Made by a program: the position numbers and the translations under genes
Assembly: GCF_019668485.1 (NCBI RefSeq)
Contig: NZ_AP024619.1
Coordinates: 2,783,757 to 2,847,756 of the forward strand
Reading direction: 5' to 3'
Length of the DNA: 64,000 bases
Source: Gelria sp. Kuro-4
GTDB taxonomy: Bacteria > Bacillota > DTU030 > DUMP01
The notes under the pieces: model-generated
Seen by the model: only the letters and a program-made list of their open reading frames with translations
Told to the model about the DNA's origin: nothing
Database searches by the model: none
Part shown: positions 54,184 through 61,917 of the stretch, piece after piece
How the letters are laid out: each line of letters opens with the position of its first letter
Position numbering within the stretch: the first letter of the stretch is position 1

Positions 54184-54538
54184 GCAGCTTAACCCCCCTT
54201 GCTTTGGCCTTAACCTGGAGCGACGGCACCGCGTCTTCCTCTACAATGATGCTGATAGGAAAGGGTGCGCCGATGTGATCGGCGCCCGCCTGCATAGCCC
54301 AAAAATCTCCGTCGGCCGGGAAACCCTCCACCAAAAGATCGATGTCTGAGTGTTCCCAGAAGCCACCCCAGGCCAAAGAGCCATAAAGGTACACCTGCCG
54401 GACACCGTGCTCCCGCCGCAGCCAGGCAGCCACAGCCCGAGCCCGCTCCCAGGCCGCCGCCTCCCGCCGGCGTGCTTCAGCCGCCTCGCGGTCCAGAATT
54501 TTTTGATGTAAGCGTTTAAACTCCTCGCGGTCGAGCAT
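54170..54538 (-). CDS. MNT-type nucleotidyltransferase antitoxin
   Basis: A 122-residue minimal nucleotidyltransferase: VYLYGSLAWGGFWEHSDIDL gives GS..WG and the DxD metal pair (about 66-78); a third acidic residue follows in FPISIIVEED. A helical N-terminus precedes it. ATG 54538 follows GAGAGG; the frame reaches back into repeat R2. Coupled to the HEPN gene. Confidence 0.88.
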   Translation of the reverse strand: MLDREEFKRLHQKILDREAAEARRREAAAWERARAVAAWLRREHGVRQVYLYGSLAWGGFWEHSDIDLLVEGFPADGDFWAMQAGADHIGAPFPISIIVEEDAVPSLQVKAKARGVKLLEGQ

Positions 54539-54633
54539 ATAACCTCTCTCCGTTACGCAAACAGTTTCTGGAATCAGAGTATCACATCCGGCGGGCTGTT
54601 TCAAATAACCCAGCTTGTTGTTGCTCAACAATG

Positions 54634-54662
54634 TTGCCCTAACAACCAATGTGGGTTATAAT
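54634..54662 (+). promoter_or_regulatory. Promoter in R2
   Basis: TTGCCC (54634-54639), 17 bases, TATAAT (54657-54662). The same promoter occurs in R1 at 51265-51293. Confidence 0.65.
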
Positions 54663-54667
54663 AGGAG

Positions 54668-54768
54668 CAGGAAGCTCCGGAAAAGCTTCCTGCTCCTGGA
54701 GGGCATAGCGACCCGGGGGCAGATGGGTTTTGAATTAGCCCGCTTACTGGCGGGCTATTTTCTTGATC
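54668..54768 (+). ncRNA. Candidate antisense RNA, about 100 nt
   Basis: From the R2 promoter, transcription would pass a stem (54664-54696), and end at the terminator AGCCCGC (54737-54743)/GCGGGCT (54750-54756) with ATTTTCTTG. The terminator overlaps the stop codon of the minus-strand small ORF, so the RNA would be complementary to the 3' end of that mRNA. The same layout, shifted by 3369 bases, is in R1 (about 51299-51399). Alternatively the first stem may terminate minus-strand transcripts (TATTATAA follows it on that strand). Confidence 0.45.
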
Positions 54769-54850
54769 TGTGCTGGAAGTACATCCGCAGCAGCACGATT
54801 GCCACCAGCGGTGCAATGGCTACTTCGATTGGTCCGATCTTGAGTTCCAC
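54755..54850 (-). CDS. 31-residue single-span membrane peptide, candidate type I toxin
   Basis: GTG 54850 lies 7 bases after AGGGGG and encodes MELKIGPIEVAIAPLVAIVL followed by LRMYFQHRSRK: a hydrophobic span (residues 8-22) and a strongly basic end. Size, topology and the convergent promoter/terminator element over its 3' end match small toxins of type I systems such as TxpA/RatA or Fst. In R1 the same ORF is broken by deletions (51387-51480). No family identified; toxicity is inferred. Confidence 0.45.
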   Translation of the reverse strand: MELKIGPIEVAIAPLVAIVLLRMYFQHRSRK

Positions 54851-54994
54851 TGCGGCACCCCCTCTCCCGGGTTCTCCCCAGGCCGCATACCCCTCGGCCG
54901 GAGAGAAGGGGATGAACAGAGAGTTCCGGAAACGTGTCCCACTTGTTGAACAGGGAAAAATCAGATAACCCAGCTTCCCGCTTTGTCACTCGTG

Positions 54995-55023
54995 TTTAAC
55001 TAATCCTTTCGTAGTGGTATACT
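54995..55023 (+). promoter_or_regulatory. Promoter of the AbrB/PIN operon
   Basis: TTTAAC (54995-55000), 17 bases, TATACT (55018-55023), 120 bases upstream of the antitoxin start. Confidence 0.6.
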
Positions 55024-55143
55024 TGTTATATAAGAAGGCGTTGTGAACCATTAAGCGGGTTGGTACTGATGCCTAAGCTTGAAAACTAGGTATATACAGG
55101 ACAAGTGCTGCGCTTCACCATCAGTGAGGGAGGAAGTGATTTT

Positions 55144-55401
55144 ATGAAGGATAGTGTTCTCACCCTTGCAGAGGGAGGCCAGCTGAAGCTCCCACTTGCG
55201 ATTCGAAGAAAACTGGGGTTGGCCAAGGGATCGAAGCTTATAATAACGCTGGAGGACAATGAAATCAGACTACGAAAGACCATTGAGAATGAGGTTCCGC
55301 GCTTCTCCGAAGAAAGCACGTTTTTCAGACTTATCGGTTCTGAAGAAGGGCCAGAAGACCTTTCCGCCAAGCACGATGAGTACTTAGCGGAGGATAAATA
55401 A
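55144..55401 (+). CDS. AbrB/SpoVT-like antitoxin (VapB-type)
   Basis: An 85-residue protein with a swapped-hairpin AbrB domain: LAEGGQLKLPLAIRRKLGL and KGSKLIITLEDNEIRLRK, then an acidic C-terminal tail (EEGPEDLSAKHDEYLAEDK) that would bind the toxin. ATG 55144 follows GGGAGGAAG. Its stop overlaps the PIN start by one base. Confidence 0.9.
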   Translation: MKDSVLTLAEGGQLKLPLAIRRKLGLAKGSKLIITLEDNEIRLRKTIENEVPRFSEESTFFRLIGSEEGPEDLSAKHDEYLAEDK

Positions 55402-55799
55402 TGCGGATCGTTTTCCTGGACACGTCTGCGATTGTGGCGGCTATTAATCGGCGCGACCAGCATCATTTCAAAGCCAAGCAGGTCCTAGCTGAATTGGCAA
55501 AAGGCCAATGTGGACTTCTGATAACCAACTATGTACGGGCAGAATCTCATTCTCTACTAACTGCGCGGCTTGGCCGGCAAGCAGGCCTTGCTTTCTTACG
55601 TGATAAATCATGGCTCATAGAATGGGTAACGCGGGAAGACGAGAAGAAAGCTACCGTGATATTAGAAAAGTACGTGGATAAGGATTTCTCGCTAACCGAT
55701 GCAACTTCTTTTGTGGTAATGAAACGGCTTCACATTCGAGAAGTCGTTACTTTCGACGATCACTTCGTCCAGTACGGATTTAAAGCTCTAGGTATTTGA
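55401..55799 (+). CDS. PIN-domain toxin (VapC-type)
   Basis: A 132-residue PIN ribonuclease: FLDTSAIVAAINRRDQHH (first Asp, residue 6), NYVRAESHSLL (conserved Glu, about 48), SLTDATSFVVMKRL (Asp about 99) and VTFDDHF (Asp about 117). It cleaves RNA when free of antitoxin. Starts at the antitoxin stop. A bidirectional terminator follows. Confidence 0.93.
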   Translation: MRIVFLDTSAIVAAINRRDQHHFKAKQVLAELAKGQCGLLITNYVRAESHSLLTARLGRQAGLAFLRDKSWLIEWVTREDEKKATVILEKYVDKDFSLTDATSFVVMKRLHIREVVTFDDHFVQYGFKALGI

Positions 55800-55815
55800 G
55801 GGACCCATGTATAAG

Positions 55816-55850
55816 AAAGGGGCCACTCCGACGCTCAGAGTGGCCCCTTT
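55816..55850. terminator. Bidirectional terminator between PIN and cas operons
   Basis: AAAGGGGCCACTC (55816-55828) pairs with GAGTGGCCCCTTT (55838-55850), a 13-bp perfect stem with T/A tails. It ends the PIN transcript rightwards and the type III cas operon leftwards. Confidence 0.9.
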
Positions 55851-55902
55851 CGTAATCACGTTTTAGCGTCCTATGGAATGTCAAGATAGTTTTTGCCTTC
55901 GG

Positions 55903-56781
55903 TTAACCCGCCGCAGGGTACCAGATTCCCTGGCCGTCGATGGCGAGACGTGCCGGCTGAAGCAGCTTACTTCCAGGCGTCCAACAAACATCCAGCACTT
56001 TTGTGTAACGGCCGAAGAAATGACCCTCTCTGGTCTCACGCACCATAAGTGACTCAACAGCGCCGGTGCAGCCAAGGCCCTGCGCCCGGGAGTGGGCCAA
56101 CAGGTGCGTCTCCGCGGCAAGTACGAAAATAGGGGCCTCAGGTACTGTCAGATCCACCTCGTAACCGAAACACCTGACCCGGCCGCTTTGTGCAACGGGC
56201 AGCAATTCTGGATCCCGCGCTTGAACCCTACCCCACCCGTAGGTGCGCTCCCCACCGAATTGTAACCCCTGGTGCCAAGCCACCTGCCAGTCGGGTAGGG
56301 CATTTTTCCGTACAAAGACATACCCGAACAAACCCACAGGCTCCTTTTCCCGGGTGAAGGGAGCAATGAATTCTACATCGTGCAGGCTGCCTTCCTCCGC
56401 AGTACCTGCAGCATTGATGGCGGTACTCGCCTGAGAAGAGAGAAACAACCAAGAAAACTTCTCTTCATCGCCCCATGGCCAAGGCGAAAGGCGGCTGTTT
56501 GCGTCAAGATCAGGAAAGGTTTTGCCCGCAGGAAGGCTGATCGGGAAGAAATAGGAAAACCGTAAGTTGTGTTCTACGCTTTCTCCCACCTGTTTGTAGC
56601 CAGCTTGATCACTGCTGCTGACACCTGCCAGCCTGGCTAATCGGGCGGTCAGGGCGCCCCATAGGTTTCTGGCCGGTAGGTAGCGCCTGGTCTGCTGGAG
56701 GTTCCCTACCCGACGCCATCCTATGTGCAGGGGTGAAAGGAGCCTGAAACAGGCCGCGTAGGCCTCCCAAAGACAAGACAT
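55903..56781 (-). CDS. Type III CRISPR RAMP protein, Cas5/Cmr3-like
   Basis: A 292-residue repeat-associated protein. FRLLSPLHIGWRRVGNLQQT then RRYLPARNLWGALTARLA is the typical first RAMP strand plus (R.Y.pG..l.GAL) helix, and GGERTYGWGRVQ (about 188-199) is a glycine-rich loop. The last third has an alpha/beta segment APIFVLAAETHL. Position as last gene of a Cmr-type set suggests the Cmr3/Cas5 subunit that caps the crRNA 5' handle, but a Csx10-like identity is possible. ATG 56781 is preferred (GGAGGTG); the frame extends to 56940. Confidence 0.7.
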   Translation of the reverse strand: MSCLWEAYAACFRLLSPLHIGWRRVGNLQQTRRYLPARNLWGALTARLARLAGVSSSDQAGYKQVGESVEHNLRFSYFFPISLPAGKTFPDLDANSRLSPWPWGDEEKFSWLFLSSQASTAINAAGTAEEGSLHDVEFIAPFTREKEPVGLFGYVFVRKNALPDWQVAWHQGLQFGGERTYGWGRVQARDPELLPVAQSGRVRCFGYEVDLTVPEAPIFVLAAETHLLAHSRAQGLGCTGAVESLMVRETREGHFFGRYTKVLDVCWTPGSKLLQPARLAIDGQGIWYPAAG

Positions 56782-56785
56782 ACCC

Positions 56786-57259
56786 TCACCTCCCCTTCTT
56801 GCTCGCCTTGGCGGTGTAACGGGCGTAGATAAGGGCTTGTTCGAAGAGGTCCCGGACCAAGAACAGGGTGTCGTTCTTTCGAACAATATGGTCAGCCACA
56901 TGAGATAGGATTTTCGTTTTTTGCTTTGAGACGCTCGCACTGTCGATCTTATCTAGGTAGCCGATCTGCAGAGCACCCAGAGGTTCCTTTCCTAGCATTA
57001 CCAACAATTCACTGACCAAGACGGCAGCTGCCCTCTTCTCATCGTTTTCGCCCTCGTCGCCACTCCCGCAACGCCACAGGAGGAAAAGAAAGAGCGCGTA
57101 CACTCCTTGCTCCTGCAATACCCCTAGAGCCTTGGTAATGAGGTTCTCCATGTCTTGAGCCTTCTTGTTTCCATCTGTCGGATCAATTGCTGCACTGATT
57201 TTTTGGGAGCATTCGGCTGCCAGGAAATCCAAGCTAGGAAGCGCAGTTTCCGCGCTCAT
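56786..57259 (-). CDS. Type III effector small subunit, Cas11 (Cmr5-like)
   Basis: A 157-residue helical protein between the Cmr4-like and Cas5-like genes, the position and size of Cmr5/Cas11. ALGVLQEQGVYALFLFLLWR and VRDLFEQALIYARYTAKAS are consistent with its helical bundle. It would line the belly of the complex and hold target RNA. ATG 57259 follows AGGAGGGG and overlaps the Cmr4 stop. Sequence resemblance is weak; the call rests on context. Confidence 0.65.
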   Translation of the reverse strand: MSAETALPSLDFLAAECSQKISAAIDPTDGNKKAQDMENLITKALGVLQEQGVYALFLFLLWRCGSGDEGENDEKRAAAVLVSELLVMLGKEPLGALQIGYLDKIDSASVSKQKTKILSHVADHIVRKNDTLFLVRDLFEQALIYARYTAKASKKGR

Positions 57260-58436
57260 TGCTTAGCCCCTCCTTGCTGTTGTCCATGAGCTTCTGTGGC
57301 TCAGCAGCCAGCTTGACTCGGCCGAACCCACGCGTACCCATGCCGCCGATCCCCAAGTGCTCGGCCCACTCCAAGCCTGCCCTTACCACGTCGGCCGGTG
57401 TTTCGTGAACTGGCGAAGAGCGGCTGGAAGCGTGAGTGTTGTCATTGCCTGGGTGCCAGCGGCAACTGTTCAGGTACGAACTCTCATACTGCTGGATCGC
57501 CGTTCGCACTGTGCTGGCAAACTCCTCGCGGGCTTTTTGCAAAGCATCCCCCGGAGCACCCTGATCCTCGGGTAAGGAATAGCCGCCTCGCTCTGTTAGT
57601 AGCTTCGTTATTTCTTGCTCGTTCTTACCAGCCAGCACCTTCTTCCATTCCTGAAGCCGGGCGTAATGAGGGAACCCTCCTCGGTAGTCATCCACTACTG
57701 CTTCAAACCACAGATACGTGGCCCGGGGAATGGCTTCGTAGGTAAACAGGGCGCGATCGGTCGCTGCGCCGGTCTCAGGGTCAATGCTGACGGAGGTCCT
57801 GACTTCAAGGTTACTGTTGACCACCTGGGAGAACAGCCGCTCAGGGATGATCACCAAGCGGTCCTGGACTGCTTGAAAGGGCATAGCGTTACCGTTCGTG
57901 GCCGATATCTTAGCACCGGGGGCAACCTCTAACGCCAGCCAGCCTAGGTTGAGCAAGAACCGGTTGCTAGGTGCAGCCTGTCCCGCAGGCTGGGCAGCAG
58001 TGGTCCAGGCCTCTGCATTCTGCTCCCCCTCGAGCTTGAACTGAAAGCCGGTTTCCTGAAGGAGAGAGAGCGTGGTGACCCAAAGAGGACCTAAGCGGGA
58101 GTAAACGGGGAAAAGGAGGATGCGCGCATCGCCGACGCTGACCACGCCCGCAAAACCGCCACCTTCGCTTTTGGCGTTACCAAAGGTGTAGCAGATGGGG
58201 CAGGTAACTTGACCACAGTGTTCTCCCTGTTTGGCACATTGCGGGCGGCCGTAGCGGTACGCTGCATAGTGTCGTAACGTCCCATGTAGTGTGGTGCCAG
58301 GGATCTTCGGCAAACGGGTGCCCGGCTCGCGCATGATGCTCAGGTCCACCCGACCCAGGCGGTACCCTCCTGTGCCGACATGGAGCGGATCCAAGGTTAC
58401 CAGGAAATACCGGTACACCTCATACGGTAAGCCCAT
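57234..58436 (-). CDS. cmr4: Type III CRISPR RAMP protein Cmr4-like (Cas7 backbone)
   Basis: A 400-residue Cas7-family subunit: YFLVTLDPLHVGTGGYRLGR then DLSIMREPGT and LPKIPGTTLHGTLRHYAAY; CAKQGEHCG then CPICYTFGNA as a metal site, and LLFPVYSRLGPLWVTT, a Cmr4 hallmark (ffPv.S..G...v). A late loop GIGGMGTRGFGRV is the glycine-rich motif. Cmr4 forms the filament that binds crRNA and cleaves target RNA every six bases via an Asp in the first domain. ATG 58436 follows GGGGAG; the gene overlaps cas10 by 17 bases. Confidence 0.82.
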   Translation of the reverse strand: MGLPYEVYRYFLVTLDPLHVGTGGYRLGRVDLSIMREPGTRLPKIPGTTLHGTLRHYAAYRYGRPQCAKQGEHCGQVTCPICYTFGNAKSEGGGFAGVVSVGDARILLFPVYSRLGPLWVTTLSLLQETGFQFKLEGEQNAEAWTTAAQPAGQAAPSNRFLLNLGWLALEVAPGAKISATNGNAMPFQAVQDRLVIIPERLFSQVVNSNLEVRTSVSIDPETGAATDRALFTYEAIPRATYLWFEAVVDDYRGGFPHYARLQEWKKVLAGKNEQEITKLLTERGGYSLPEDQGAPGDALQKAREEFASTVRTAIQQYESSYLNSCRWHPGNDNTHASSRSSPVHETPADVVRAGLEWAEHLGIGGMGTRGFGRVKLAAEPQKLMDNSKEGLSNERGNCAS

Positions 58437-61400
58437 AGTCACCGTCTCCCCTTTCCACCTGGGAATCATTTCGCTTCAGAATCTCAAGGAAAAGTTCCAC
58501 CGCGTCCGCCAACCAACCGCGGGCGGCATAGAGAGCGAGTTTCTCTGTATCCGGCCGTGTGCCCGGTTTCCAGGCCGCGGCGGCCACCATATCCCGACAG
58601 AACTGGAGAAATACTGTCTGCCCCTGCGGGCAGCTTTCACCCTGGAGGCCCCACTCCACCCTCTTGGCCTCGATGGTATCACGCAGGATATGAATCTGGT
58701 TGAGAGTCAAACCGCAGCGTAGTTCCCGCCAGATGTCCTCAAGTACATCGCACTCGTCCAGCAGGTAGGGACGACGCCCACGCAGCCTGCCACGGCGCCA
58801 GCCCTGATCATCGTAGGCGATTTCAAACCTGCGGCCGCCGGTGTCCAAAAACTCAAAGTCGAACGTGGTAGGAATAAACTCAATGCCGTGGTGCAGGATG
58901 TCATCTCGCGGCTGTATCACCTTGACATGCGCTAGCCCTCGCTGCGGTGCAATGCCCTCAAGAGCAACTAGGGGGTACCACTTATCGTCGCTCGTCCCGT
59001 CCCCCATCTTCAGCGGCACTCGCCAGATGGCGCGCCGGCCATCTGTGCGGCGGCGAAGAACCAGTTCTTGCCAAGTAGCGAAATGGGGATCCCCACGCAG
59101 GTAAGATGGAGCGACCCGCCCCTCCTTTGTGGCAGTGCTCTCCACATCCCAGACGGCGGGGGGTGAAGACACGCGAAGCATCCGGCGCCCGGCGTCGAGG
59201 ATAACCCGAAGCGGTGTACGGCGGAAAGCAAAGACAACCCCGAGATGCAGGGCAAGGCGGGGGCGTACCTTGACCATCTCGCGCTCGTACTTCTGCTTGA
59301 TGGACCGCACCAGTTCCAGGGCAGCCTGAGCCGGCACTAAAACCATGAAGGTTTGCGGCTCGGTGAGAATGGAAATGGAGGGGGTGTGATTGGACTCGCT
59401 CTTAACCTGTACGTCCTCCGCCCGCTCGATAGTGAAATCCCCCACCCGCTTGTCGGAACTTCCATAGCCGGTGGATTGAATCACTGAGAGAGGTTGCCCC
59501 AGATGTGTTTGCAACCAGTGTTGGACGTCCTCGCCTAGCTGCTGCGGCTGGCTGAGGTAAGCGAGATTATCTGCAGTGATAAAGCACTTCCGTTCTCCAT
59601 CCCAGACCACGCTCAGCTTAGCTCCATCTAACAATAATTCGTAGGCCTGGTTGGCTGCCCAATCGCCTGGTTCCCGGCTATGCAGCTCCAGCCGACGAAA
59701 CTTGCTCGGTTCCGAACGCTGCTGGAAGTCGTACATAGCCTCCTTCCAGAATTGACGTGTCGTTTCCCAGACACGCCGAAGGCGGGCGAAAGATTCGGAG
59801 TGAACCACCGGGGTAAGCGGTATTGTTTGAATTGTCGACAGGAAAAAGGTGCAGCCATCGCTCTGCCAACAACACACTTCTAAGATCTTCTTCTTAGCCT
59901 CTATGCCAGCGGGTCTTAAGGTGTGTTTATCGACTACGATGAAATCACAGCCAAAGATCTTAACCTTGCGCTCTGGTATTAACCGGCTGGTGATGGCCGC
60001 TTCTTTCTGCAGGTAGAGGTACAATTCCTCCCCCTCTTGAGCAAGTTCGACAAGGGTGGCCGTGAGAGTGCTCGCCTCTTTGTCCAACAACTGTATTGAC
60101 AACTGGTCATGCTGAAACCTTCCAATGTCTGGCTCGTCACCTTCGTGTATACCAATGAGTTCCTGTTTGGCAGCATTCCAGTCGAGGTCGACACTCTTTC
60201 TACGGACCCTAACCCGCAACTTCTGGCCGTGTGAGGGTACTGCATCACCCAAGAAAGTCGCTCGGGCCAGAATAACGAACCTCTTCGTCCCCTTTTGGGG
60301 GTAGTGCATCCTTTCCATGAACTGCTCTACATCCCAGCGGCCCACCACCAAGGCCAGCCGTCCGTTAACGTCGGCGACTTCGTTAAGCCAAATGGTGTAG
60401 GCCTTGTCACCACCAGCGATACGCTTTACCCAATCGGCTGCTCTACCCTCTCTTAGTTTTAAGCAGGGACAACACATCTTTAATTGGCGCGACTGCTCTG
60501 AATACCTTTGCAGCTCTACCGTACCATCGCTTACCAATTCGGCTCCCCCACCTATGATGCGCACGCCGCAGTAAGGACAAAGCTCACCCTGCTTCTGTCC
60601 GGTAGTGGCGAAGGCCGCGAGATGGACCTCGGCAGTCGGCGGGTCCGTGATCCACTCGCGGATCTGGGTGCCAATGTAGGGCAAGTCTCCTTGGGGACCC
60701 CTGTTCGGGCGGTGGTAGTAGGGGCCAGGTGTTACTTCAAGATGGGGCTTAAGCCCATACACGTCCGCCAGTTTGAGCCCACCTGATACTGGGTCCTGCC
60801 TCGGTTTGTCATCCAAGTGCGTTTTTGCCGTCCACCATTCCGATTGCCAGTCCAGGTCTGGAAAGACATACAGGCTCCCATTCTCGTCCCGATAAACCTC
60901 AGTCGCCACCGGGTATTCTTCCTCCAGGAAGCGCTTCATGGCGTCCAACTCGTTTTTTAGAAGGCATTGCCGCGCCGCGAGGTCGGGGACGCTTACAGCC
61001 TGGTCCAGGAACTCCAGGCCCTTGAGGCCATAGCGCAGAATCCGCCAATACGCTTTCTGCTTCTCTAATTCCTGGTGGCTCGTGGAACCCTTCTGGTGAA
61101 GGCTCCAAATGCCGGCTTTCAAAAAAGCCATCCCAGAGTGACCAACATCCCATACAGTAATGTCGTTAAGCGGTCGCTGGGTGTCGGCCAGAGCCCGTTG
61201 CAACCAGGATTTGACTTGCCTTTCAAATTTCGAGAGGCGAAAGCTCTCTTCATCGGTAGCCAACATCACCTGAATGGCTTTCTCCAGTTCATCTTTGGCC
61301 TGGTCATAAATAGCGGGGTCAAGAACATCTTTTTCGTATCCGAAAGGGGTGGCCAAGAAGACGCGAAAGCCATCACTACCCGCCGGGTAACCGAGGGGGT

Positions 61401-61917
61401 GTTGGCAGCAAGAGATGCTGTCTTTCTCAGAACCAGAGACCCCGCCGTGGCAGGCGTTCATCAGGTGTGTAAGGTAGGAAGTAGAACCGCGTAACTGTTC
61501 GATACCAAATCGGCCGTTTTGGTCGGCCTCATACAGGAACTGCCAATCGTGACCCACGCCCAGGTACTCGAGCAAATCTCCCAGCCGATAGGTCCTGTCA
61601 TTTAACGGCGGCGGCAGCTGGATCAGCGGCTGGGCTAGTTTGTGGCGGGTGTCAGGTTGTAGCACCGTTAAGGTGCAATCGTCAGGCCCGCCAAACCCCT
61701 TCTCCTTTGGCAGCCCCGAGCAGTCCAGGCTAGGGCAATCCACTTCTCGGATCAGCCCGACGACTTGTTGAAAAAAGTAGCATAATGAGCCCCTGTTCAG
61801 CATGCTCTGTACGAACACACTGGAAACCTTCCCTAGATTGTGCAGCAAAGCACCGGCCGAGGCCAAGAGCACGTCCTCGCGATACTGAGCCAGATCCTGC
61901 ATTATCTTCTTAACCAT
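58420..61917 (-). CDS. cas10: Cas10 (Cmr2-like), HD and GGDD motifs altered
   Basis: An 1165-residue large subunit. The N-terminal HD-like region reads SAGALLHNLGKVS (22-34), so the HD dyad is His26-Asn27. A zinc ribbon CPYCGVRI (about 450) with CCPCLKL follows, as in Cas10. The second palm region (about 845-910) has SISILTEPQTFMVLVPAQAA followed by LALHLGVVFAFRRTPLRVIL: the GGDD site is replaced by TEPQ. Thus neither DNase nor cyclic-oligoadenylate synthesis seems possible, as described for III-C-type Cas10. ATG 61917 follows AGGAGTGAG; start overlaps the Cmr6-like gene by 8 bases. Confidence 0.85.
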   Translation of the reverse strand: MVKKIMQDLAQYREDVLLASAGALLHNLGKVSSVFVQSMLNRGSLCYFFQQVVGLIREVDCPSLDCSGLPKEKGFGGPDDCTLTVLQPDTRHKLAQPLIQLPPPLNDRTYRLGDLLEYLGVGHDWQFLYEADQNGRFGIEQLRGSTSYLTHLMNACHGGVSGSEKDSISCCQHPLGYPAGSDGFRVFLATPFGYEKDVLDPAIYDQAKDELEKAIQVMLATDEESFRLSKFERQVKSWLQRALADTQRPLNDITVWDVGHSGMAFLKAGIWSLHQKGSTSHQELEKQKAYWRILRYGLKGLEFLDQAVSVPDLAARQCLLKNELDAMKRFLEEEYPVATEVYRDENGSLYVFPDLDWQSEWWTAKTHLDDKPRQDPVSGGLKLADVYGLKPHLEVTPGPYYHRPNRGPQGDLPYIGTQIREWITDPPTAEVHLAAFATTGQKQGELCPYCGVRIIGGGAELVSDGTVELQRYSEQSRQLKMCCPCLKLREGRAADWVKRIAGGDKAYTIWLNEVADVNGRLALVVGRWDVEQFMERMHYPQKGTKRFVILARATFLGDAVPSHGQKLRVRVRRKSVDLDWNAAKQELIGIHEGDEPDIGRFQHDQLSIQLLDKEASTLTATLVELAQEGEELYLYLQKEAAITSRLIPERKVKIFGCDFIVVDKHTLRPAGIEAKKKILEVCCWQSDGCTFFLSTIQTIPLTPVVHSESFARLRRVWETTRQFWKEAMYDFQQRSEPSKFRRLELHSREPGDWAANQAYELLLDGAKLSVVWDGERKCFITADNLAYLSQPQQLGEDVQHWLQTHLGQPLSVIQSTGYGSSDKRVGDFTIERAEDVQVKSESNHTPSISILTEPQTFMVLVPAQAALELVRSIKQKYEREMVKVRPRLALHLGVVFAFRRTPLRVILDAGRRMLRVSSPPAVWDVESTATKEGRVAPSYLRGDPHFATWQELVLRRRTDGRRAIWRVPLKMGDGTSDDKWYPLVALEGIAPQRGLAHVKVIQPRDDILHHGIEFIPTTFDFEFLDTGGRRFEIAYDDQGWRRGRLRGRRPYLLDECDVLEDIWRELRCGLTLNQIHILRDTIEAKRVEWGLQGESCPQGQTVFLQFCRDMVAAAAWKPGTRPDTEKLALYAARGWLADAVELFLEILKRNDSQVERGDGDYGLTV

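Larger units (their letters stand above)
54616..54789 (+). repeat. Direct repeat R2 of a promoter/hairpin/terminator element
   Basis: Nearly identical to 51247-51420, 3369 bases away. Here the minus-strand small ORF (54755-54850) that reads into the element is intact. Confidence 0.85.

Noticed and set aside
54615-54968. Plus-strand frame through R2 (MGFELARLLAGYFLDLCWKY)
   Set aside because: The copy in R1 lacks the ATG and no ribosome site precedes it; the minus-strand peptide has the better signals.
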